Shown here in pieces: positions 57,968 through 64,000 of a stretch of 64,000 nt of DNA. Below the pieces are notes generated by a model. That model saw only the letters and a program-made list of their open reading frames with translations, was not told the DNA's origin and ran no database searches. Each line of letters opens with the position of its first letter. Position 1 is the first letter of the stretch. A program made the translations under genes and the position numbers. Source of the stretch: Aegilops tauschii subsp. strangulata. Taxonomy: Eukaryota > Streptophyta > Magnoliopsida > Poales > Poaceae. The stretch covers positions 87,879,322 to 87,943,321 of the forward strand of contig NC_053035.3 of the NCBI RefSeq assembly GCF_002575655.3, given 5' to 3'.

Positions 57968-58094
57968 GAGAGGCACAATGCTCACCTACACGTTGCTTAG
58001 CTTCAGGCCTTGAGAAACTACACATAGCTCCGTGCAGTCTACACCATTTCAAGGCCTGAAGCTAAGCAACGTGTAGGTGAGCATTGCGCCTCTC
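57968..58094. repeat. Inverted repeat with 45-bp arms
   Basis: Arms at 57968-58012 and 58050-58094 are reverse complements with one mismatch; the loop is 37 bases. A transcript would form a long hairpin. Confidence 0.93.
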
Positions 58095-58116
58095 CTTCAT
58101 CGTCTCTGCACTCAGG

Positions 58117-58300
58117 GCTTATAAACCGTTGCGAGTGCCTCTCACTTGGCGAGGTGGGACTAAAAAACAGCTGCAGAAAGAATCAAGTAAAAAACTCTAT
58201 TACCGGTTCATGCCATGAACCGGTACTAAAGGTGCTCGTGAGGCCCCAGCCTTAGAACCGATATTAAATGAAATGCATTTGTAACAGCCTTAGAACCGAT
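58117..58300 (+). repeat. 3' subterminal repeats of the CACTA element
   Basis: GGGCTTATAAACC with GGCGAGGTGGGACTAAA (58115-58172) precedes the palindrome ACCGGTTCATGCCATGAACCGGT (described in parts at 58202-58224) and CCTTAGAACCGATA(T/C)TAAA, twice (58250-58302). Confidence 0.75.
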
Positions 58301-58419
58301 ACTAAAGGAATCAACTAAAAAGCTTTTATAAACCGCTAGTATTATTGAAATCAAAATTATATAAAATTAATGCAACTAAAATTATCAAAGTATTTTCTAT
58401 TCAAAACATTAAAAGGAAA

Positions 58420-58690
58420 AAAGAATTTTCATAAAATAAATAAATAAGAAAATAAATAAATAAGTAGAAAAAAATAAACTTTAATAAATAAGTAGAAACA
58501 AAATAAAATAAAATAAACTTTAATAAAATAAATAAGTAGAAACAAAATGAAATAAAATAGAATAAACTTTTATAAAATAAATAAGTCGAAACAAAATAAA
58601 ATAAAATAAACTTTAATGAAATAAATAAAAATAGCAATAGTAAGTATTTTGTTGTAAGTAGAAAGAAAATAAAAAAATAAAGAAACAAAG
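58420..58690. repeat. AT-rich tandem repeat
   Basis: Units of roughly 50-60 bases with AAATAAGTAGAAACAAAATA and AATAAACTTTAATAAA recur four to five times. A - strand frame rich in Phe, Tyr and Leu across it is a by-product of composition. Confidence 0.75.
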
Positions 58691-58807
58691 AAAACAAAAA
58701 AAATGGAAAAAAATTTAAAAATGCCACCTATTGGGCCACCACAGCCTGAATACGACTAGAAACCCCATTGGGCCAGGATTCAGGCCCGTAGCAGACCCAC
58801 AGGCAGC

Positions 58808-60380
58808 TGATACGTCTCCAACGTATCTATAATTTTTTATTGTTCCATGCTATATTATATTCTGTTTTGGACATTATTGGGCTTTATTATACACTTTTAT
58901 ATTATTTTTGGGACTAACCTATTAACCGGAGGCCCAGCCCAGAATTGCTGTTTTTTTTGCCTATTTCAGAGTTTCGCAGAAAAAGAATATCAAACGGAAT
59001 GAAACCTTCGGGAACGTGATTTTCGGAACGAACGTGATCCAGAGGACTTGGACCCTACGTCAAGACATCAACCAGGAGGCCACGAGGTAGGGGGCGCGCC
59101 TACCCCCCCTAGGCGCGCCCACCACCCTCGTGGGCCCCCTGTTGCTCCACTGACGTACTCCTTCCTCCTATATATACCTACGTACCCCCAAACTACCAGA
59201 TACGGAGCCAAAAACCTAATTCCACGGCCGCAACCTTCTGTACCCGTGAGATCCCATCTTGGGGCCTGTTCCGGAGCTCCACCGGAGGGGGCATCGATCA
59301 CGGAGGGCTTCTACATCAACACCATAGCCTCTCCGATGATGTGTGAGTAGTTTACCTCAGACCTTCGGGTCCATAGTTATTAGCTAGATGGCTTCTTCTC
59401 TCTTTTTGGATCTCAATACAATGTTCTCCCCCTCTCTCGTGGAGATCTATTCAATGTAATCTTCTTTTGCGGTGTGTTTGTTGAGACCGATGAATTGTGG
59501 GTTTATGATCAAGTTTATCTATGAACAATATTTGAATCTTCTGAATTCTTTTATGTATGATTGGTTATCTTTGCAAGTCTCTTCGAATTATCAGTTTGGT
59601 TTAGCCTACTAGATTGATCTTTCTTGCAATGGGAGAAGTGCTTAGCTTTGGGTTCAATCTTGCGGTGTCCTTTCCGAGTGACAGTAGGGGCAGGAAGGCA
59701 CGTATTGTATTGTTGCCATCGAGGATAACAAGATGGGGTTTATATCATATTGCATGAATTTATCCCTCTACATCATGTCATCTTGTTTAAAGCATTATTC
59801 TGTTCTTATGAACTTAATACTCTAGATGCATGCTGGATAGTGGTCGATGTGTGGAGTAATAGTAGTAGATGCAGGCAGGAGTCGGTCCACTTGTCTCGGA
59901 CGTGATGCCTATATACATGTTCATACCTAGATATTCTCATAACTATGCTCAATTCTGTCAATTGCTCAACAGTAATTTGTTCACCCACCGTAAATACTTA
60001 TGCTCTTGAGAGAAGCCACTAGTGAAACCTATGGCCCCCGGGTCTATTTTCCATCATATTAATCTTCCAACACTTAGCTATTTCCGTTGCCTTTTGTTTT
60101 TCTTTTATTTTACTTTGCATCTTTATCATAAAAATACCAAAAATATTATCTTATCATATCTATCAGATCTCACTCTCGTAAGTGACCGTGAAGGGATTGA
60201 CAACCCCTTATCGCATTGGTTGCGAGGATTTGTTTGTTTGTGTAGGTGCGAGGGACTCGTGCGTGGCCTCCTACTGGATTGATACCTTGATTCTCAAAAC
60301 TGAGGGAAATACTTACGCTACTTTGCTGCATCACCCTTTTCTCTTCAAGGGAAAACCAACGCAGTGCTCAAGAGGTAGCA
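58808..60380 (+). mobile_element. Solo LTR of a Sabrina-like Gypsy family
   Basis: It spans TGATACGTCTCCAACG to AGAGGTAGCA and is flanked by an exact GCAGC duplication (58803-58807, 60381-60385). There is no PBS or internal sequence, so the element was lost by recombination between its LTRs. A TATA box (CTATATATACC, 59168-59177) lies downstream of the GC-rich palindrome (59080-59087 and 59126-59133). The LTR at 62007-63586 is a second member of the family. Confidence 0.93.
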
Positions 60381-60509
60381 GCAGCACAGAGACAAGTTTA
60401 GGCCAGAAGGCCTGCAATGGTGAGGAGTTCGAATGGGATGGGACATCAGGGCTTATAAACAGGTGTCGGAGCTCCTCAACTAGCGAGGTGGGACTAAACT
60501 TCCCACCGC

Positions 60510-60768
60510 ACCGCGCCAGTACAAGGCTTTTGGTCCTGGTTGGTAGCACCAACCGGGACAAAAGGGGTGCTTTGGTCCTGGTTCGTGGTACCAACCGGGA
60601 CCAATGCCCCCTTTTAGTCCCGGTTGGTGCCACCAACCGGGACCAAAGGCCTCTGCTTCCCACCCTTTGGGCTGCTGAAAAGAGACCCGGTGTCCCGGTT
60701 GGTGGCACCAACCGGGACTAAAGGGTGGCATTGGTCCCGGTTGGTGCCACGAACCGGGACCAATGCTC
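60510..60768 (+). repeat. Subterminal palindromic repeats, second CACTA set
   Basis: About five units of the form GGTCCCGGTTGGTGCCACCA followed by ACCGGGAC. They differ from the first set (GGTTGG against GGTTCG), so they belong to another subfamily or an independent copy. Confidence 0.85.
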
Positions 60769-60772
60769 TGTC

Positions 60773-60779
60773 TATATAA
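60773..60779 (+). promoter_or_regulatory. TATA box, second CACTA set
   Basis: GTCTATATAAGCGGG directly after the last subterminal repeat, the same arrangement as at 40727. Confidence 0.6.
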
Positions 60780-61700
60780 GCGGGACTTGTAAATTTTTCA
60801 GTTTCATCGACCATTTGCCCCCCGATGACGCCGAACTCACCGACGCCGCCAGGCTGCCCGTGCTCGTCGTCGCCGCCCCGCGGTCGCCGTCGCCTTCGCC
60901 GCCCGCTCCGTGTCGTTGTCGCCCCGCGCCCTTGCCCTGCCCCGACGTGCCGCCCGGGCACGTGTCCCTGCCCCGACGCGCCGCCTTGGCCCCGTGCGCC
61001 CCTGCCCCGACGCGCCGCCCCGACCCGAGCATCTGCCCCAACGCCGCCCCATGCCCCCGGCCTGCCCCGACCACACGCCGCCGCCACGTTCGGTCTGGTC
61101 GCCGGACTTCCTCTTTTTTTCCATATATATGATGTTTTTTCAGATTATATGTATATGTGTGATTATATGTATGTGTGTATATATGATTATATGTCCTATT
61201 TTTTCAGATTTTTTGTTCATATATATGATGGTTTGTTTTTTTACATTTTTTATAAAAATGTATATATGTATGTATGTTCTCTGTGTATATATGTTCATAT
61301 ATGCAAAAGTTAGATTTTTAAAAAAGTTTTATCTATGTATGTTCTCTGATTTAGTACATTTTAGGTTAGTTTCATTTTTAGAAAAGTTTTATATATTTAG
61401 GAAGAAGGAATTGAAGGAAGAAGCAAGAAGAAGAAAAAGTTTTATATATGCAAAAGTTACATTTTTAGAAAAGTTTTATATATCTAGCTAGGAAGAAGGA
61501 AGAAGAAGAAAAACTTTTATATATGCAAAAGTTACATTTTTAGAGAAGTTTTATCTAGGAAGAAGGAAGAAGGAAGAAGAAGAAGAAAAAGAAGGAGAGG
61601 AAAAAGGAAAATAAGAAGAGGAAGAAGGAGAAGAAGAAGGAGAAGAAGAGGAGAGGAAGAAGAGGAGAAATAAATAAGAAAAGGAAAAAAGAAGAAGAAA

Positions 61701-61762
61701 AAGAGGAGAAGAAGAAAGGAATAGAGGACATACCCCCTCTATTCCTTTCTTCTTCTCCTCTT
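61701..61762. repeat. Perfect 27-bp inverted repeat in a purine/pyrimidine tract
   Basis: Arms 61701-61727 and 61736-61762 are exact reverse complements around an 8-base loop. To the left lies about 300 bases of almost pure AAG/GGA sequence (61400-61700). Confidence 0.92.
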
Positions 61763-61809
61763 TTTTTTCTTCTTCTTCCTATTATTATTTTTTATCGGAT
61801 ACGTCGTTG

Positions 61810-62005
61810 TCGATATACCCCCTCCCCGATAACTTCGACATGAGGGGGGGTCGATATACCCCCTCCTCGATAACTTCGACATGAGGGGGCGGTCGAGGGT
61901 CGGGAACTAGGGTAGAGGGTCACGAGGGGTCGAGGGGCGCCGGGGGTTCGAGGGGCGAGGGTCGTCGAGGGGTTGAGGGTTGCCGAGGGTTCGAGGGGCG
62001 AGGGT
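61810..62005. repeat. Two 41-bp direct repeats and a G-rich stretch
   Basis: TCGATATACCCCCTCC and GATAACTTCGACATGAGGGG recur with a 41-base period from 61810 and 61851. From 61895 the + strand is a run of GAGGGTCG/GAGGGGC words, with many closely spaced G-triplets. Confidence 0.8.
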
Positions 62006-62006
62006 C

Positions 62007-63586
62007 TGATATGTCTCCAACGTATCTATATTTTTTATTGTTCCATGCTATTATATTATCTGTTTTGGATGTTTGATGGGCTTTAATATACCTTTTTATA
62101 TTATTTTTGGGACTAACCTATTAACCGAAGGCCCAGTGCAATTTGTTGTTTTTCTGCCTATTTCAGTGTTTCGCAGAAAAGGATTATCAAACAGAATCCA
62201 AACGGAATGAAACCTTCGCGAGGATCTTTTTTGGAACAAACGCAATCCAGGAGACTTGGAGTGGAGGTCAAAGAAGCCATGAGGCGTCCACGAGGTAGGA
62301 GGGTGCGCCCAGGGGGTAGGCACGCCCCCACCCTCGTGGGCCCCTCGCAGCTCCACCAACCTACTTCTTTCTCCTATACATACTCTTATACCCTGAAAAC
62401 ATCCGAGAGAGCCACGAAACCACTTTTCCAGCGTCGCAACCTTCTGTACCCGTGAGATCCCATCTTGGGGCCTTTTCCGGCGATCTGCCGGAGGGGGATT
62501 TGATCATGGAGGTCTTCTACATCAACACCATAGCCTCTCCGATGATGTGTGAGTAGTTTACCACAGACCTTCGGGTCCATAGTTATTAGCTAGATGGCTT
62601 CTTCTCTCTCTTTGGATCTCAATACAAAGTTCTCCTCGATCCTCTTGGAGATCTATTCGATGTAATACTTTTTGTGGTGTGTTTGCCGAGATCCGATGAA
62701 TTGTGGGTTTATGAACTTGATTATCTATGAATATTATTTGATTCTTCTCTGAATTCTTATATGCATGATTTCATATCTTTGCAAGTCTCTTTGAATTATC
62801 GGTTTAGTTTGGCCTACTAGATTGATCTTTCTTGCAATGGGAGACGTGCTTAGCTTTGGGCTCAATCTTGCGGTGTCCTTTCCCAGTGATAGCAGGGGCA
62901 GCAAGGCACGTATTGTATTGTTGCCATCGAGGATAAAAAGATGGGGTTTATATCATATTGCTTGAGTTTATCCCTCTACATCATGTCATCTTGCCTAATG
63001 CGTTACTCTGTTCTTATGAACTTAATACTCTAGATGCATGCTGGATAGCGGTCGATATGTGGAGTAATAGTAGTAGATGCAGAATCGTTTCGGTCTACTT
63101 GACACGGACATGATGCCTATATTCATGATCATTGCCTTAGATATCATCATAACTATGCACTATTCTATCAATTTCTCGGCAGTAATTTGTTCACCCACCG
63201 TAATATATGCTATCTTGAGAGAAGCCACTAGTGAAACCTATGGCCCCGGGGTCTACTTTACATATAAGTTTCCAACCTACAATTTTAGTTTACTATTTAT
63301 TTCGCAATCTTTATTTTCCAACCTATACAACAAAAATACCAAAAATATTTATCTTATTATCTTTATCAGATCTCACTTTTGCAAGTGGCCGTGAAGGGAT
63401 TGACAACCCCTTTATCACGTTGGTTGCAAAGTTCTTATTTGTTTGTGCAGGTACTATGCGATTTGCGTGTAGTCTCCTACTGGATTGATACCTTGGTTCT
63501 CAAAAACTGAGGGAAATACTTACGCTACTTTGCTGCATCACCCTTTCCTCTTCAAGGGAAAACCAATGCATGCTCAAGAGGTAGCA
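62007..63586 (+). repeat. 5' LTR of the right-hand Gypsy
   Basis: It begins TGATATGTCTCCAACG (TGATACG in the solo copy) and ends AGAGGTAGCA. The palindrome arms are at 62288-62295 and 62332-62339. Where the solo copy has CTATATATACC, this one has CTATACATACT, a weakened TATA box. Confidence 0.92.
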
Positions 63587-63598
63587 AGAAGGATTTTC

Positions 63599-63616
63599 TG
63601 GCGCCGTTTCCGGGGA
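63599..63616 (+). other. Primer binding site of the right-hand Gypsy
   Basis: TGGCGCCGTTTCCGGGGA, twelve bases after the LTR, one change from the site of the outer Gypsy (TGGCGCCGTTGCCGGG). Confidence 0.88.
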
Positions 63617-63805
63617 GATCTATGCACAAGTCAAGACATACCAAGTACCCATCACAAACTCTTATCCCTCGCATTACATTATTTGCCACTTGCCTCTCGT
63701 TTTCCTCTCCCCCACTTCCCCTTTGCCGTTTTATTCGCCCTTTTTCGTTCACTTCCTTTCGCTTGCTTCTTGTTTGCCTATGTGTTGGATTGATTGTTTG
63801 TCACG

Positions 63806-64000
63806 ATGGCTCAAGATAATACTAAATTGTGTGACTTTTCCAATACCAACAATAATGATTTTATTAGCACTCCGATTGCTCCTATTACCGATGCTGAATC
63901 TTGTGAAACTAATGCTGCTCTGTTGAATCTTTTCATGAAAGATCAATTTTCTGGCCTTCCTAGTGAAGATGTCGCTACCCATCTAAACAACTTCGTTGAT
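63806..64000 (+). CDS. Gag N-terminus of the right-hand Gypsy (partial, runs off the window)
   Basis: ATG at 63806 opens a frame that stays open for 65 codons to the window edge. It begins MAQDNTKLCDFSNTNNNDFI and later reads KDQFSGLPSEDVATHLNNFV, the beginning of a retrotransposon gag core. Gag would bind the element RNA and build the particle. The ATG is the first good one after the PBS, some 190 bases downstream. Whether the full gene is intact cannot be told from here. Confidence 0.8.
   Translation, partial: MAQDNTKLCDFSNTNNNDFISTPIAPITDAESCETNAALLNLFMKDQFSGLPSEDVATHLNNFVD

Larger units (their letters stand above)
40417..58807 (+). mobile_element. Caspar-like CACTA DNA transposon, interrupted
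   Basis: It starts CACTAGCAAAAAACAGGG at 40417 after a possible TAC duplication. Inside are palindromic subterminal repeats, a TATA box, a small first gene, a TNP2-type transposase and 3' tandem repeats with subterminal repeats. A SIRE-type Copia (41548-53821) has replaced the middle, with loss of CACTA sequence at its left edge. The 3' terminus is not recognised: after a solo LTR at 58808 the sequence goes on with further CACTA-type repeats. The end given is therefore only the last base before the solo LTR. Confidence 0.85.
60381..62006 (+). mobile_element. CACTA 5'-like region without visible terminus
   Basis: After the solo LTR the sequence repeats GGGCTTATAAAC and GCGAGGTGGGACTAAA (60449-60497), seen also at 58115-58172. 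It then has palindromic subterminal repeats (60510-60768), a TATA box, a GC-rich probable leader or coding start, AT-rich spacer, a purine tract and G-rich repeats. The order subterminal repeats, TATA, GC-rich start is that of a CACTA 5' end, but no CACTA terminus separates it from the preceding 3'-like sequence. It may be a second element fused to the first, or part of the same one. Confidence 0.55.
62007..64000 (+). mobile_element. 5' part of a Sabrina-like Gypsy element, continuing past the window
   Basis: LTR 62007-63586, PBS 63599-63616 and an open gag start at 63806 are in the right order and spacing. The LTR is a close relative of the solo LTR at 58808. The 3' half is outside the window, so completeness and target duplication cannot be judged. 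Confidence 0.9.

Noticed and set aside
58401..58727. A 108-codon hydrophobic Phe/Tyr/Leu reading frame that looks like a membrane protein
   Set aside because: It is the reverse strand of an AAATAAA tandem repeat; the hydrophobicity is a result of T-rich codons.
60725..61491. Pro/Arg/Ala-rich reading frames on both strands
   Set aside because: Composition of the CG-rich CACTA leader gives open frames on both strands; no conserved domain. A short first-exon coding part cannot be excluded but cannot be supported.

Overview
The window is transposable-element DNA from a large grass genome, almost certainly Triticeae (wheat, Aegilops, barley or rye). This rests on the element types: an Angela/BARE-like Copia LTR with the CAAATATGCCCTAGAGG start, Gypsy LTRs of the TGATACGTCTCC / TGATAACCCACAAG type, CACTA transposons whose subterminal repeats read CCCGGTT...AACCGGGAC, and a Stowaway MITE. 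I found no host protein gene, tRNA, rRNA or CRISPR array. Nearly every long reading frame belongs to a mobile element, and nearly all are broken by stops or frameshifts.

Left block (1-36890). A CACTA-type element ends at 1640 and abuts the pol gene of an Angela-like Copia element on the + strand (1641-2580, resuming at 34618, LTR 35163-36890). That Copia was split by a Gypsy element on the - strand (2581-34617, target duplication CTATG, PBS TGGCGCCGTTGCCGGG) which carries gag, protease and an extra reading frame but no reverse transcriptase or integrase. This Gypsy was itself hit twice: by a Tat/Retand-type Gypsy on the + strand (4421-14357, duplication ATAGG) with a degenerate one-frame gag-pol and a long antisense gene, and by a Tekay/Del-type chromovirus on the - strand (18828-31536, duplication TAGAA) with 3.5-kb LTRs. 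All three duplications are exact, so the nesting order can be read directly.

Middle (36891-40416). A heavily decayed - strand Gypsy relic with a short RT fragment, a PBS and an LTR-like stretch, then a Stowaway-like MITE.

Right block (40417-64000). A Caspar-like CACTA transposon starts at 40417 with a terminal repeat, palindromic subterminal repeats, a TATA box and a small gene for a coiled-coil protein with a C-terminal membrane segment. It is interrupted by a SIRE/Maximus-type Copia on the - strand (41548-53821), whose 3' LTR is reduced to 49 bases. The TNP2-type transposase follows (53822-56809), then 336-bp tandem repeats, a 45-bp inverted repeat, subterminal repeats and a solo Gypsy LTR (58808-60380, duplication GCAGC). 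A second CACTA 5'-like region without a visible terminus (60381-62006) leads to a further Gypsy element of the solo-LTR family, with LTR, PBS and an open gag start, running off the window at 64000.

Working together: none of the elements is clearly autonomous from what is visible. The Tat, Tekay and SIRE elements have gag-pol broken by nonsense codons, and the Tekay RT also has a changed catalytic motif. The most notable features are the antisense spliced gene of the Tat element, promoter-like segments inside two retroelements ahead of extra reading frames, and a GC-rich palindrome shared by different LTR families just upstream of the TATA box. Family names are from memory and tentative; lineage assignments rest on visible protein motifs and domain order.
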